Of a stretch of DNA of 64,000 nucleotides, positions 47,580 through 57,916 are shown in pieces (position 1 is the stretch's first letter; every line of letters begins with the position of its first letter). The notes below the pieces were generated by a model, which was not told the DNA's origin, searched no databases, and saw nothing but the letters and a program-made list of their open reading frames with translations. Source of the stretch: Planktothrix sp. PCC 11201. Its GTDB lineage: Bacteria > Cyanobacteriota > Cyanobacteriia > Cyanobacteriales > Microcoleaceae. The stretch covers positions 646,825 through 710,824 of the forward strand of contig NZ_LT797710.1 in the NCBI RefSeq assembly GCF_900009135.1. Direction: 5' to 3'. The position numbers and the translations under genes were made by a program.

Positions 47580-50525
47580 ATGGCTGCCGTAATTGTTACC
47601 AACTTAAATGATAATGGAGCGGGTTCTCTAAGAAACGCGATCGCCCTAGCTCAACCTGGAGATATTATCCAATTTGATTCGAGTTTAGCAAGTCTAACCA
47701 ATCCTACCATTAAACTGACCAGTGGTCAACTTAATGTCAATAAAAGTCTTACCATTGATGGACTAATTCCGGGTACAGTTCCAACTTCGATTACCATTAG
47801 TGGTGAAAATCAATTTCGCGTCTTAGAACTTCAAGCTAATGCTCAAGCTCAACCTACGAATACAACTCTTAAAAACCTAATTATTGTCAATGGTAATGCC
47901 CAAGGAGTTGAGCAAGAGGGTGCAGGGGGAGGGGTTAGAGTTAAAACATTAAACACTTTAACCTTAGAAAATAGTCAGGTTAATAATAATATAGCTCAGT
48001 ATGGAGGGGCTCTTTTTAGTGGGTATAAAACCCAGACAACAATTATTAATAGTAAATTTGATAATAATGATGGTACTCAGGGAAAAAGTCACCGGGGAGG
48101 AGGTGCGATTTCTACAGATAGTTTAACCGATGTTACGATAATTGATAGTGAATTTACTAATAATAAAGGAATTAATGGCGGAGCTATTTACAGTGTTATT
48201 TGCGACTTAAATGTTCAGAATACTAAGTTTATTAATAATACTTCTGTCGCTGGAGGTACTGTATCTCTGGGTGCAGGTGTTTCTTCTGGTTATGGAGGGG
48301 CAATTTTTTCCGATGGAGCCAAGTCGGAAGGAACATTAAGAACAATTCAGATTAATAATTGTTTAATTGATGGTAACACATCAGCCGGACAAGCAGGCGG
48401 TTTATATTTATATCTTTATTCTCCCGATCAAGCTATTATTGAAAATAGCACGATTATTAATAATTCTGTTGTTTTTGATAATAGAGGTGATGCTTATGGA
48501 GGGGGAATTAGACCGGGAAACAATGGAAATTTTACCCTTAAAAATACAACCGTTGCGAATAATAATGCTTTGAGTCAAGGCGGTGGTTTGTGGGTTGGAG
48601 AACAGGTACCGATGACGATTATTAATAGTACCATTTCAGGAAATAGAGCAGAATCTCAAGATGGAAAAAAAGGGATAGGCGGAGGAATTGCTCTGGCGAA
48701 TGGAACAACTCCCACCAGTATTATTAATACAACAATTGCTAATAATTATGCAGGGTTTTTAGGTGGAGGAATATCATCGGGGGGAACAAATGTTACGTTA
48801 ACTAATACACTTTTATCTAAAAATAAAGCATTTAATGGCGGAAATACTTGGAATACAAACCATCATGTTACTGCTCAACTTAACAATGGCGGAGGAAATA
48901 TTCAAACGACGGAACTAAACCCGAATGATATTAAAGCAACTGCTAATATTCAGTTGGTTGCTGATGCTTTATTAGGAGGTTTACAAACTATTAATGGGGT
49001 ATTAATTCATCCGTTATTAACAGGAAGTCCCGCTATTGATACCGGAAGTAGTAATAATTCACCCACAACGGATCAACTCGGTCAACCTCGCCCTATTGAT
49101 GGCGATCAAAATGGTACAGCAATTATTGATAGTGGTGCTTATGAGTTTTCAGTTGTAACTCCCGCACCAACTCCAAGTCCAACTCCAAGTCCAACTCCAA
49201 GTCCAACTCCAAGTCCAACTCCCAGTCCAACTCCCAGTCCAAGTCCCAGTCCCAGTCCAAGTCCAACTCCAAGTCCCAGTCCAAGTCCCAGTCCAAGTCC
49301 AACTCCAACTCCAAGTCCAACTCCAACTCCAAGTCCCAGTCCAAGTCCAACTCCAAGTCCAACTCCAAGTCCCAGTCCAAGTCCCAGTCCAACTCCCGCA
49401 CCAAGTCCAAGTCCCACACCACAACCTATTCCAACACCCAGTCCAACACCCAGTCCAAGTCCAAGTCCAACTCCCGCACCAAGTCCAAGTCCCACACCAC
49501 AACCTATTCCAACACCCACACCAACTCCCACACCAGGGGGAAGGAGCGGACTTGAACTACAAGATAAATGTATCGATATTCCTAATATCATACCTGCTAA
49601 AAACACTGTTGTTAATACTATTTTTGACCCCGAACAAACGAATGGGTTAGGGACACCTGAAGCAGATGGGATTTTAGGTCGAGATACTGACGATATTCTC
49701 TATGGTTTAGAAGGAAATGACAATTTAGATGGTGCGTTTGGAAATGATATTTTATTTGGAAATCAAGGAGATGATCATATAACCGGAGATTTGGGAGACG
49801 ACAGTATTTATGGAGGACAGGAGAATGACTTTGTTTTAGGCGAAGATGGTGAAGATATTATTTGGGGAAATTTAGGAGATGATAACCTTCAAGGAGGAAA
49901 TGGAAATGATATTATTTATGGGGGTCAAGGAAATGATTTAGTTTGGGGAAATCAAGGTAACGATACTCTTTTTGGAGATTTAGGAAATGATACTTTAGTT
50001 GGGAATGAAGACAACGATATTTTATTTGGAAATCAAGGAGATGATTTATTACAAGGAGGATCTGGAAACGATATTATATATGGCGGACAGGATAATGATA
50101 CTATTTGTGGGGGAGAAGATAATGATCTAATTTTTGGTAATTTAGGGAATGATTTCTTAAAGGGAAGAACGGGTAATGATACCCTCTATGGTGGTCAAGG
50201 AAATGACACCCTTTTAGGGGGAGATGGAGATGATTTTATTAGTGGAGATTTGGGAGATGATTTATTATGGGGAGGGAAAGGACAAGATACTTTTGTTTTA
50301 GGAGAAAATCAGGGTAATAATTGGATTGATGACTTTACTGATGGGGAAGACTTGATCGGGTTGACGGGAGGATTAACTTTTGAAAAATTAGAATTTACCC
50401 AGGTCGAAAACAACACTTTAATTCAAGTTTCAAGTACAGGGGAAGTTTTGGCAACTCTAAAAGGATTTAATTCTAATTTGCTGACTTCTCAAGATTTTAT
50501 GGGATTGGCTTTTAATCCAAACTAA
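47580..50525 (+). CDS. RTX-like surface or secreted protein with beta-helix domain and Pro-rich linker (paralogue 1)
   Basis: This 981-aa protein has three parts. Residues 1-525 are a right-handed beta-helix of the kind that begins [17 protein letters not shown] and repeats short units such as [10 protein letters not shown] and [12 protein letters not shown]; it ends with [13 protein letters not shown]. Residues 528-655 are a Pro-Ser/Pro-Thr linker. Residues 665-900 hold about 20 degenerate GNxGDDxLxGGxGxD-type calcium-binding nonapeptides. A C-terminal [20 protein letters not shown] segment typical of type I-secreted RTX proteins closes the chain. There is no N-terminal signal peptide, consistent with type I export. 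The role could be adhesion or a surface layer; no catalytic residues are seen. A paralogue of identical length follows 91 bases downstream. Confidence 0.82.
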   Translation: MAAVIVTNLNDNGAGSLRNAIALAQPGDIIQFDSSLASLTNPTIKLTSGQLNVNKSLTIDGLIPGTVPTSITISGENQFRVLELQANAQAQPTNTTLKNLIIVNGNAQGVEQEGAGGGVRVKTLNTLTLENSQVNNNIAQYGGALFSGYKTQTTIINSKFDNNDGTQGKSHRGGGAISTDSLTDVTIIDSEFTNNKGINGGAIYSVICDLNVQNTKFINNTSVAGGTVSLGAGVSSGYGGAIFSDGAKSEGTLRTIQINNCLIDGNTSAGQAGGLYLYLYSPDQAIIENSTIINNSVVFDNRGDAYGGGIRPGNNGNFTLKNTTVANNNALSQGGGLWVGEQVPMTIINSTISGNRAESQDGKKGIGGGIALANGTTPTSIINTTIANNYAGFLGGGISSGGTNVTLTNTLLSKNKAFNGGNTWNTNHHVTAQLNNGGGNIQTTELNPNDIKATANIQLVADALLGGLQTINGVLIHPLLTGSPAIDTGSSNNSPTTDQLGQPRPIDGDQNGTAIIDSGAYEFSVVTPAPTPSPTPSPTPSPTPSPTPSPTPSPSPSPSPSPTPSPSPSPSPSPTPTPSPTPTPSPSPSPTPSPTPSPSPSPSPTPAPSPSPTPQPIPTPSPTPSPSPSPTPAPSPSPTPQPIPTPTPTPTPGGRSGLELQDKCIDIPNIIPAKNTVVNTIFDPEQTNGLGTPEADGILGRDTDDILYGLEGNDNLDGAFGNDILFGNQGDDHITGDLGDDSIYGGQENDFVLGEDGEDIIWGNLGDDNLQGGNGNDIIYGGQGNDLVWGNQGNDTLFGDLGNDTLVGNEDNDILFGNQGDDLLQGGSGNDIIYGGQDNDTICGGEDNDLIFGNLGNDFLKGRTGNDTLYGGQGNDTLLGGDGDDFISGDLGDDLLWGGKGQDTFVLGENQGNNWIDDFTDGEDLIGLTGGLTFEKLEFTQVENNTLIQVSSTGEVLATLKGFNSNLLTSQDFMGLAFNPN
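49165..49530. repeat. Pro-Ser/Pro-Thr-encoding satellite in paralogue 1
   Basis: Six-base units CCAACT, CCAAGT, CCCAGT and CCCACA run for about 365 bases and encode a (P[ST]) linker. The opposite strand is open in several frames only because of this low complexity. A longer duplicated block beginning TCCAACTCCCGCACCAAG occurs twice (about 49387 and 49465). Confidence 0.9.
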
Positions 50526-50616
50526 GGTTTAATTTATCCTTCAAGATAGACTAATTTTTTAACTATATTGAAGGATAAAATATTGTAAAAATCTTTTTAA
50601 TTTAGGATAAAATAAA

Positions 50617-53562
50617 ATGGCTTTAATTGTAACTAACTTAAATGATAATGGGATTGGTTCTTTAAGAGACGCGATCGCTCAAGCTCAACCTGGGGATATT
50701 ATCCAATTTGATTCGAGTTTAGCAAATCAACCTAACCCGACTATTCTACTAACCAGTGGTCAATTAAATATTAATCAAAGTATTACCATTGATGGACTCA
50801 TTTCGGGCGCGACTCCTAATAAAATTACTATTAGCGGAGACAATCAATTTCGCGTCTTTGAACTCCAAGTTAGTCCCCAATTTCAACCCACCAATACAAC
50901 CCTAAAAAACCTGATTATTGCCAATGGTAAAGCCCAAGGAATTGACGAAGCGGGTGCCGGGGGTGGAATTCGGATGCAAGGTTCAACCAACCTGACATTA
51001 GAAGATAGTGAACTGAATAATAATATCGCTCAATTTGGAGGCGGAATATATACGGGTTTTAAGAGTAATACAGTTGTTATTAATAGCAAATTTAATAATA
51101 ATGACGGCACATTAGGTGGGAGTGAAAGGGGAGGAGGTGCGATCGCAACAAAAAGCGCAGGTTCTCTCACAGTTACTAATAGTGAATTTACCAATAATAA
51201 GGGAATAAATGGCGGCGCAATCAATCATTTATTGGGTAACTTAACTGTTGATAATTCTAAATTTATTAACAATACTTCTGTTCCAGGGGGTACAGTTCCT
51301 AATGGTTCAAGTAATTATCACGGTGCAGGCGGAGCCATTTATACCGATGGTGCAAACGCCTCTGGAGCCAATGCTACCCCAGGTTTAACAGGTGGAATTA
51401 TTCGGATTAATAACTCCGTATTTGATGGAAATACGGGGGCTGGACAGGGGGGAGGATTATTTCTATTTGCCTATCCCCCCGATAAAATTATTGTGGAAAA
51501 TAGTACAATTATTAATAATACAATTCAAACCAATAATAAAGGAGATTCTTTAGGGGGAGGATTGCGTTCTGGAAATGCTGAATTAACCATAAATAATACA
51601 ACAATTGCTAATAACCGAGCCTATAGTCAAGGGGGTGGTTTATGGGTGGGTGAAACCTCTCCTACTACCATTACAAATAGCACTTTTTCAGGAAATAGGG
51701 CTGAATCTATCGACGGAAATAGTGGTTTAGGGGGTGCAATTACCCTCGTTAATGGTACTAATTTGACTAATATTATTAATACAACAATTGCCAATAATTA
51801 TGCCGGATTTCAAGGAGGTGGATTTTGGGGAGGCGGTACAAATGTTACCTTGACTAATACAATTTTATCTAAAAATATTGCTAATAATGGGGGAAATACT
51901 TGGAACGTCAAACACCATACTGGAACTGAATATAATGATGGTGGTGGTAATATTCAAACCAATGAATTAAACCCCAACGATACTAAAGCAACTCCTAATA
52001 TTCAATTAGTTGCTGATGCTTTATTAGGAGGTTTGCAAACAGTTAATGGGATGTTAATTCATCCGTTATTAACAGGAAGTCCCGCTATTGATACGGGAAG
52101 TAGTAATAATTCACCCAAAACGGATCAACTCGGTCAGCCTCGTCCGACTGATGGTGATCAAAATGGTACAGCAATTATTGATAGTGGTGCTTATGAGTTT
52201 TCAGTTGTAACTCCCGCACCAACCCCAAGTCCAACTCCAAGTCCAACCCCAACACCAACACCAACACCAACCCCAAGTCCAACTCCAAGTCCAACCCCAA
52301 CACCAACACCAACACCAACCCCAAGTCCAACTCCCAGTCCAACTCCCAGTCCAACCCCAAGTCCAACCCCAACACCAACCCCAAGTCCAACTCCCAGTCC
52401 AACCCCAAGTCCAACCCCAAGTCCAACCCCAAGTCCAACCCCAGCACCAACTCCAAGTCCAACTCCAGCAACAACTCCAACTCCAACCCCAATACCAACA
52501 CCAATACCAACACCGAGTCCCATTGGTGAAGATAAATGTCTGTGTGATCAATTTCCTACGCCCAATATAGACCCATTAAAAACACAAAATCCTGTCGAAC
52601 AAACCTTTGATGGTCAAGCAGGAAATGATAACTTAATTGGAAGTGATTTTAATGATAAAATTACAGGGTTTGAAGGTGATGATACTTTAATGGGTAAGGC
52701 GGGAGCAGATAACTTAAATGGCGAAAATGGCAATGATTTATTATTTGGAAATCAGGGAGCAGATATTCTGATAGGAGGGTTAGGAAACGATACCCAATAT
52801 GGTGGAGAAGACGATGATATTTTAGAGGGGAATGAAGATAATGATTTGCTATTTGGCGATCGCAATAATGATTTTATCCAGGGTAACTTAGGTAATGATA
52901 CCATTTATGGTGGCAAAGAGAATGATACCTTACAAGGGGATGAAGGAGATGATTTACTATTTGGAAACTTAGGAAATGATATCTTAATGGGTGGTGAAGG
53001 TAACGATATTTTATTCGGAAATTCAGAAGATGATTTTCTCGATGGTGGGTCGGGAGATGATAGTTTATTTGGAGGTCAAGGTCAGGATATTCTCAAAGGT
53101 GAACAGGGTGCAGATATTCTATTTGGAGATATGGGAGATGACAGTATTTGTGGAGGAGATGATCAAGATTTGCTATTCGGGAATGAGGGGACAGATATTT
53201 TAGATGGATGTGCTGGAAATGATACCCTTTATGGCGGAAGTGGGAATGATTCTTTAATCGGAGGAATTGGGAATGATCTGTTATTTGGAGATACCGGAAA
53301 TGATACCTTAATCGGAGGAGCAGGTCAAGATATATTTGTACTATCAATTAATAGCGGAAGCGACTTAATTCTTGACTTTAATCCAGAGTTAGATTCCCTA
53401 GGACTCAGTAAAGGATTAACCTTTGATCAACTGACCTTAAATCAACAGGGAAATACCGCTATTATTAGTTTAACCAATACCGGAGAAGAACTAGCGCAAT
53501 TAAAAGGGATTGATATAAATTTAATTTCGTCCAATCAGTTTCAAGTTATTTCTATATTATAA
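50617..53562 (+). CDS. RTX-like surface or secreted protein with beta-helix domain and Pro-rich linker (paralogue 2)
   Basis: This 981-aa protein has the same plan as its upstream neighbour: beta-helix (about 1-525), Pro-Thr/Pro-Ser linker (about 531-634), and degenerate RTX nonapeptides (about 655-910) with units such as [20 protein letters not shown]. It ends in a [22 protein letters not shown] block. The region just after the linker carries a Cys pair (DKCLCDQF), whereas paralogue 1 has DKCIDIP there. The N-terminal helix diverges more than the segment before the linker. The ATG follows TTAGGAT about 10 bases upstream, as in paralogue 1. Type I secretion is inferred from the C-terminus; no HlyB/D genes are in the window. 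Confidence 0.82.
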   Translation: MALIVTNLNDNGIGSLRDAIAQAQPGDIIQFDSSLANQPNPTILLTSGQLNINQSITIDGLISGATPNKITISGDNQFRVFELQVSPQFQPTNTTLKNLIIANGKAQGIDEAGAGGGIRMQGSTNLTLEDSELNNNIAQFGGGIYTGFKSNTVVINSKFNNNDGTLGGSERGGGAIATKSAGSLTVTNSEFTNNKGINGGAINHLLGNLTVDNSKFINNTSVPGGTVPNGSSNYHGAGGAIYTDGANASGANATPGLTGGIIRINNSVFDGNTGAGQGGGLFLFAYPPDKIIVENSTIINNTIQTNNKGDSLGGGLRSGNAELTINNTTIANNRAYSQGGGLWVGETSPTTITNSTFSGNRAESIDGNSGLGGAITLVNGTNLTNIINTTIANNYAGFQGGGFWGGGTNVTLTNTILSKNIANNGGNTWNVKHHTGTEYNDGGGNIQTNELNPNDTKATPNIQLVADALLGGLQTVNGMLIHPLLTGSPAIDTGSSNNSPKTDQLGQPRPTDGDQNGTAIIDSGAYEFSVVTPAPTPSPTPSPTPTPTPTPTPSPTPSPTPTPTPTPTPSPTPSPTPSPTPSPTPTPTPSPTPSPTPSPTPSPTPSPTPAPTPSPTPATTPTPTPIPTPIPTPSPIGEDKCLCDQFPTPNIDPLKTQNPVEQTFDGQAGNDNLIGSDFNDKITGFEGDDTLMGKAGADNLNGENGNDLLFGNQGADILIGGLGNDTQYGGEDDDILEGNEDNDLLFGDRNNDFIQGNLGNDTIYGGKENDTLQGDEGDDLLFGNLGNDILMGGEGNDILFGNSEDDFLDGGSGDDSLFGGQGQDILKGEQGADILFGDMGDDSICGGDDQDLLFGNEGTDILDGCAGNDTLYGGSGNDSLIGGIGNDLLFGDTGNDTLIGGAGQDIFVLSINSGSDLILDFNPELDSLGLSKGLTFDQLTLNQQGNTAIISLTNTGEELAQLKGIDINLISSNQFQVISIL
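52210..52520. repeat. Pro-Thr/Pro-Ser-encoding satellite in paralogue 2
   Basis: The unit mix is CCAACCCCAACACCAACA and CCAACTCCCAGT. It is richer in threonine codons than the satellite of paralogue 1, and about 55 bases shorter. The two linkers have therefore expanded independently, although their flanks are nearly identical. Confidence 0.9.
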
Positions 53563-53753
53563 GAAGTTGAGGCGCGATGCTGTCCCCAGACGTGGCTATG
53601 CGATCTCCTATTGAGATCGATGCCTACAGGCGGTGGTACTGCCATAACACTCCGTCAAACTCACGTTAAAAAGCATAATTAGAATAAGGGGGCTTTGAAC
53701 TCAATCTTTTGGTAAGATTAGCTGTGATCCACGCTCGCTTATCAACAATTGCA
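53563..53753. other. Spacer between the RTX-like gene and pdhB
   Basis: The spacer contains a hairpin CGATCTC/GAGATCG at 53601-53619 with a five-base loop and no T-run, within a GC-richer stretch than its surroundings. It may be a dispersed cyanobacterial palindrome. The pdhB promoter probably lies in the second half. Confidence 0.4.
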
Positions 53754-54734
53754 ATGGCACCAACCCTACTTTTTAACGCCCTGAAACAAGCAACCGATGA
53801 AGAAATGGCTCGTGACCCCAGAGTGTTCGTGTTGGGGGAAGATGTGGGTCAATATGGCGGTTCCTACAAGGTTACTAAGGATCTTTATGAAAAATATGGG
53901 GATTTGCGAGTTTTAGATACTCCGATTGCCGAAAATAGTTTTACAGGAATGGCCGTTGGTGCTGCCATGACAGGGTTGCGGCCGATTATTGAAGGCATGA
54001 ATATGGGATTTTTGTTACTTGCCTTCAACCAAATTGCTAACAACGGCGGAATGCTGCGCTATACCTCCGGGGGAAATTTTAAAATGCCTCTGGTAATTCG
54101 TGGCCCTGGGGGTGTGGGCCGTCAATTGGGGGCGGAACACTCCCAACGCTTAGAATCCTATTTCCAGTCGGTTCCGGGCTTGAAAATGGTCGCCTGTTCC
54201 ACACCCTATAATGCTAAGGGATTAATGAAAGCCGCGATTAGAGATGATAACCCGGTGCTATTTTTTGAGCACGTTCTGTTATACAACCTCAAAGAAGAAA
54301 TCCCCGACGAAGAATATATTGTCCCCATCGATAAGGCGGAAATAGTAAGACGGGGGAAAGATGTAACCATTCTGACCTATTCTCGGATGCGCCATCACGT
54401 CATGCAAGCGGTTCCTGCTTTGGTCAAACAGGGTTATGATCCAGAAGTGATTGATTTAATTTCCCTCAAACCTCTCGATTTTGACACCATTGGGGAATCG
54501 ATTCGCAAAACCCATCGGGTAGTTATCGTAGAAGAATGTATGAAAACCGGGGGACTGGGGGCAGAAATTACGGCTTCAATTAATGATCGTCTTTTTGATG
54601 AACTGGATGCACCTGTATTAAGACTGGCATCCCAAGATATTCCTACACCCTATAACGGTGCTTTAGAACGACTGACTATTGTTCAACCCGAACAAATTAT
54701 TGAGGGAGTTAAATCAATTATCAGTTATCGGTAA
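53754..54734 (+). CDS. pdhB: Pyruvate dehydrogenase E1 component, beta subunit
   Basis: This 326-aa transketolase-like subunit of the pyruvate dehydrogenase complex helps convert pyruvate to acetyl-CoA with thiamine pyrophosphate. The conserved blocks are [57 protein letters not shown] and [14 protein letters not shown]. The glutamate of PIAENS is the TPP-activating position. The sequence is of cyanobacterial/plastid type. The ATG at 53754 ([13 protein letters not shown]) is preferred over the in-frame TTG at 53709. secD and secF follow on the same strand, a gene order common in cyanobacteria, although a repeat array now separates them. Confidence 0.94.
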   Translation: MAPTLLFNALKQATDEEMARDPRVFVLGEDVGQYGGSYKVTKDLYEKYGDLRVLDTPIAENSFTGMAVGAAMTGLRPIIEGMNMGFLLLAFNQIANNGGMLRYTSGGNFKMPLVIRGPGGVGRQLGAEHSQRLESYFQSVPGLKMVACSTPYNAKGLMKAAIRDDNPVLFFEHVLLYNLKEEIPDEEYIVPIDKAEIVRRGKDVTILTYSRMRHHVMQAVPALVKQGYDPEVIDLISLKPLDFDTIGESIRKTHRVVIVEECMKTGGLGAEITASINDRLFDELDAPVLRLASQDIPTPYNGALERLTIVQPEQIIEGVKSIISYR

Positions 54735-54738
54735 TGAG

Positions 54739-54820
54739 TAGAGACGTGCCATGGCGCGTCTTTACCGATGACTGATGACTGATTACTGATGACTGATTAC
54801 TGATGACTGATTACTGATTA
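54739..54820. repeat. Palindrome plus TGATGACTGATTAC array before secD
   Basis: A near-perfect palindrome around AGACGTGCCATGGCGCGTCT (about 54742-54762) is followed by tandem units of TGATGACTGATTAC (54767-54820) that run up to 3 bases before the secD start. The array occupies the position where a ribosome-binding site would be, so secD has no recognisable Shine-Dalgarno. Confidence 0.8.
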
Positions 54821-54822
54821 AA

Positions 54823-56232
54823 ATGCGAAAACAACGTTCTGCTTTAATTCTGATTTTGGTGATGGTGATCGCCTCTATTATTGTGTTAACTAATATTCCT
54901 TTTCGGTTGGGTTTAGATTTACGCGGAGGTTCCCAACTCACGGTTCAATTAAAACCTTCGGAAGCAGTTCCTGTTATTGATGAGCGGGTTCTGACCGCGG
55001 TTCAAAGTGTAATTGAAAACCGGGTGAATGAACTGGGGGTATCGGAAGCGTTAGTGCAAACCGTAGGACAAAATCAGATTGTTGTGCAGTTACCTGGGGT
55101 GAATGACCCCCAAGAAGCAGAAAGGGTTTTAGGAGGAACGGCGCAGTTAGATTTCCGTGAACAAAAATCGGGAACTGAACAACAGTTAGCGGTGGAATTT
55201 CAAGTCCAACAGGGAATTAAACAACAAATTGAGGAGGCTAAAAAAAAGGGAGATTCTCCAGCTTTAGCAGCCGCCCTCGAATCCTTGAATAAGAGTAATG
55301 ATGCGATTTCTCAACTTTATAATAACCCGGTACTTAGAGGTCAAGATTTAAAAGACGCCTATCCTGAACCCGTACAAGGAGGGGGAAACTGGAATATTGG
55401 TTTAGTCTTTAGTTCTGAAGGGGGAGAAAGGTTCGCTGAACTGACTAAAAATTTAGCGGGAACGGGTCGAACTATTGGGATTTTTCTGGATAATAGTTTA
55501 TTAAGTTCTCCGTCAGTTCCGGTGGATTTTGCGGATACGGGAATTGTTGGGGGTCGGGCGGTGATTACGGGCAGATTTAGTGCCGAAGAAGCTCATTCTT
55601 TGGCTGTACAATTGCGCGGGGGAGCTTTACCAGTTCCGGTGGAAATTGTGGAAAATCGCACGGTGGGGGCTACCCTGGGACGGGATAGTATTCAACGTAG
55701 TATTTACGCCGGGGCGACGGGTTTAATTTTAGTCCTGATTTTCATGATTGTTTATTATAGATTACCAGGATTAATCGCTGATTTTTCTTTAATTATTTAC
55801 GCCTTATTAAGTTTAGCCCTGTTTAATTTATTGGGTGTAACTTTGACTTTACCAGGAATTGCCGGATTTATTCTGAGTATTGGGATGGCGGTGGATGCTA
55901 ATGTTTTAATCTTTGAACGAACCCGAGAGGAATTGAGGGCAGGAAAAACTTTGTATCGTTCTGTAGAATCGGGTTTTTATCGGGCGTTTAGTAGTATTTT
56001 GGATGGTAACGTCACAACGGTGATTGCTTGTGTCGCCCTATTTTGGTTTGGAACAGGATTAGTTAAAGGTTTTGCTCTCACCTTGGGATTAGGGGTGGTG
56101 GTGAGTATGTTTACTGCTATTACTTGTAGTCGCAGTTTCCTATTCATAGCTCTTGATTTCCCTGAGTTAAGAAAACCGGAATTGTTCTGTCCCAATTTGA
56201 AAAAAAATCTCTCGGTAGTCAGTAGTCAGTAA
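54823..56232 (+). CDS. secD: Protein translocase subunit SecD
   Basis: This 469-aa inner-membrane RND-type subunit uses the proton gradient to drive late steps of Sec export together with SecF. It has the N-terminal helix, then the D1 motif FRLGLDLRGGSQLTVQLKP, a large periplasmic P1 domain (about 40-270), and a C-terminal block of about five helices. That block includes GMAVDANVLIFERTREELRAG (D4 signature) and ALFWFGTGLVKGFALTLGLG. The C-terminus ends LSVVSSQ and is encoded by the downstream repeat array, so the natural tail is altered. The ATG at 54823 lies directly after a repeat array. secF follows after 51 bases. Confidence 0.94.
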   Translation: MRKQRSALILILVMVIASIIVLTNIPFRLGLDLRGGSQLTVQLKPSEAVPVIDERVLTAVQSVIENRVNELGVSEALVQTVGQNQIVVQLPGVNDPQEAERVLGGTAQLDFREQKSGTEQQLAVEFQVQQGIKQQIEEAKKKGDSPALAAALESLNKSNDAISQLYNNPVLRGQDLKDAYPEPVQGGGNWNIGLVFSSEGGERFAELTKNLAGTGRTIGIFLDNSLLSSPSVPVDFADTGIVGGRAVITGRFSAEEAHSLAVQLRGGALPVPVEIVENRTVGATLGRDSIQRSIYAGATGLILVLIFMIVYYRLPGLIADFSLIIYALLSLALFNLLGVTLTLPGIAGFILSIGMAVDANVLIFERTREELRAGKTLYRSVESGFYRAFSSILDGNVTTVIACVALFWFGTGLVKGFALTLGLGVVVSMFTAITCSRSFLFIALDFPELRKPELFCPNLKKNLSVVSSQ

Positions 56233-56281
56233 TCTGATTACTGATTACTCTTACACTGATAACTGATTACTGATTACTGAT
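56214..56281. repeat. TGATTACTGATTAC array between secD and secF
   Basis: Units of CAGTAGTCAG, TGATTACTGATTAC and ACTGATAACTGAT run from within the last codons of secD to 3 bases before the secF ATG. The array encodes the last residues and stop of SecD and removes any Shine-Dalgarno for SecF. Confidence 0.8.
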
Positions 56282-56283
56282 TT

Positions 56284-57252
56284 ATGGCTTTTAGTGTTAT
56301 TAAACAACGCAACTTATGGTGGGCGATTTCCGGTGCGATTATTCTGGCGGGAATTATCGCTATGGGGATTTCTTGGAGTCGGCCAGATATTGGCGCTCCG
56401 TTACGTCCAGCCTTGGATTTTGTGGGAGGAACTCGCCTACAATTAGAACTGGATTGTTCGGTTCCGAATAATTGTGATGGCCCGATTGAGATTACTCAAG
56501 TTCGGGAAGTTTTAGCAAGTCAGGGTTTAGCCAATAGTTCGATTCAACTGTTAGATAAAGATTCGGGTAAAAAAGATAAACAAATTGTTTCTATTCGCAC
56601 GAGAACTTTAAACGTTGAAGAAAGAAGTAATTTACAATCAGCCCTAACTCAAAAAATTGGAGCATTTGACCCGAAAGGAATTCAAATTGATACCGTTGGC
56701 CCTACTACTGGGCGTCAAATTTTTATATCAGGACTAATTGCTTTATTACTATCTTTTGCCGGAATTACGGTTTATTTAACCTTTCGGTTTAAATTTGACT
56801 ATGCCTTTTTTGCCTTTGTTGCTTTATTCCATGATGTTCTCATTACCGTGGGAATTTTTTCAATTTTAGGCCTAGTTTTAGGGGTAGAAGTTGATAGTTT
56901 ATTTCTGGTTTCTCTCTTGACAATTGTGGGATTTTCGGTTAATGATACGGTGGTAATTTATGACCGGGTTCGGGAAGTAATTGCCCGAAATCCTGATCTG
57001 CATATTAATCAAGTGGTGGATGATGCCGTAGACCAAACTTTAACCCGGTCTATTAATACCACTTTAACCACTCTATTCCCCTTAACTTGTATTTTCCTGT
57101 TTGGTGGTGACACCCTGAAATACTTTGCTTTAGCTTTATTAATCGGATTTATTGCTGGAGCTTATTCTAGTATTTTTATTGCCAGTACACTGTTAGCCTG
57201 GTGGCGCGATCGCAAATCCAATTCGGTCACTTTGGCAACGGAAAAAGAGTAA
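56284..57252 (+). CDS. secF: Protein translocase subunit SecF
   Basis: This 322-aa partner of SecD shows N-terminal helix [17 protein letters not shown], the D1-like motif [14 protein letters not shown], then a shorter periplasmic region, and the signature [20 protein letters not shown] with later [15 protein letters not shown]. About six membrane helices result. It acts with SecD in the inner membrane (and possibly thylakoid) Sec machinery. The ATG at 56284 follows the repeat array. The following 119 bases hold CCCATTG-type repeats before the convergent chorismate mutase. Confidence 0.94.
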   Translation: MAFSVIKQRNLWWAISGAIILAGIIAMGISWSRPDIGAPLRPALDFVGGTRLQLELDCSVPNNCDGPIEITQVREVLASQGLANSSIQLLDKDSGKKDKQIVSIRTRTLNVEERSNLQSALTQKIGAFDPKGIQIDTVGPTTGRQIFISGLIALLLSFAGITVYLTFRFKFDYAFFAFVALFHDVLITVGIFSILGLVLGVEVDSLFLVSLLTIVGFSVNDTVVIYDRVREVIARNPDLHINQVVDDAVDQTLTRSINTTLTTLFPLTCIFLFGGDTLKYFALALLIGFIAGAYSSIFIASTLLAWWRDRKSNSVTLATEKE

Positions 57253-57337
57253 GCCTGTTATTGTTTGTCAGGTGTAACCGTTGGGTTATTAACATGGGTT
57301 TCAAGAAGGGATAGGGAATAGAAAATAAGAGATAAAA

Positions 57338-57366
57338 CATTGCCCATTGCCTATTCCCCATTCCCC
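57338..57366. repeat. CCCATTG/CCTATTC heptameric repeat, copy 1
   Basis: The stretch CATTGCCCATTGCCTATTCC continues as CCATTCCCC, a run of heptameric units CCCATTG, CCTATTC and CCCATTC. Similar runs lie at 57851-57871 and about 63973-64000. Short tandem heptamers of this kind are frequent between cyanobacterial genes. Confidence 0.75.
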
Positions 57367-57371
57367 TTTTA

Positions 57372-57758
57372 TTAAGAATGAACTGGGTTTAAATTCCAGT
57401 CGGGACGGAGATTTTCTGCTGCTCTTAAATAGGGGTGATAAACTTGAGTTTTATCGCTGGGTAAGTTAACATGAACTAAGAAGCGAATACATTTTTCTAA
57501 ACTGCCTGCGACGTACATTTGTTGAACATCTAATAATGGAACATTCTGCCAAAGGGGACGTTCACGGGCGATCGCGGCGGGAAAAATAGCATCTAAATCT
57601 TTGGTAACAGAAAAGGTCATACTAATAATTTCATTCGGATCAAGTTGATTACGGGTTTCTAATTCGTCTAGTAATTCTATGACCGCTTCTCGAATGGCTG
57701 CAACCGAATTTTCTGAAACCGTCGTTGCGCCACGAATGGCTCGAACTCGCCAGTCCAC
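57372..57758 (-). CDS. aroH: Chorismate mutase, AroH class
   Basis: This 128-aa protein fits the monofunctional AroH-type chorismate mutase, which rearranges chorismate to prephenate in phenylalanine/tyrosine synthesis. Conserved features are VRAIRGATTVSENS (Arg near the active site), SMTFSVTKDLDAIFPAAIAR, and the C-terminal SLEKCIRFLVHVN with active-site Arg and the YLRAAENLRPD end. The GTG start at 57758 is the family N-terminus. Prephenate is also the precursor of Choi made by the aer cluster, though this gene is 11 kb away and in most cyanobacteria it is a general housekeeping gene. Confidence 0.9.
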   Translation of the reverse strand: MDWRVRAIRGATTVSENSVAAIREAVIELLDELETRNQLDPNEIISMTFSVTKDLDAIFPAAIARERPLWQNVPLLDVQQMYVAGSLEKCIRFLVHVNLPSDKTQVYHPYLRAAENLRPDWNLNPVHS

Positions 57759-57850
57759 AAATAGAATCCTCCGCGATTAAAATATTGATTGTTCTCAGTT
57801 TAGCAATACCGGGAGACAAGAATAAAATTTCAACCCAATTCTTCTTTCTT

Positions 57851-57871
57851 CCCATTGCCCATTGCCCATTG
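57851..57871. repeat. CCCATTG heptameric repeat, copy 2
   Basis: Three perfect CCCATTG units lie between the chorismate mutase gene start and the 3' end of the REC-GGDEF gene. Confidence 0.8.
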
Positions 57872-57916
57872 CTAAGTGCCTGATCTGCACAGTTAACTTA
57901 ACTTTTGACCAACTAT

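Noticed and set aside
49123..49606. Several long open frames on the minus strand with WTW/GLG/LDL repeats
   Set aside because: They are translations of the low-complexity Pro-linker satellite in other frames; the plus-strand beta-helix/RTX gene explains the region.
52175..52551. Minus-strand frames of similar repeated residues in the second paralogue
   Set aside because: They have the same cause: openness is forced by the CCAACT/CCAAGT satellite.
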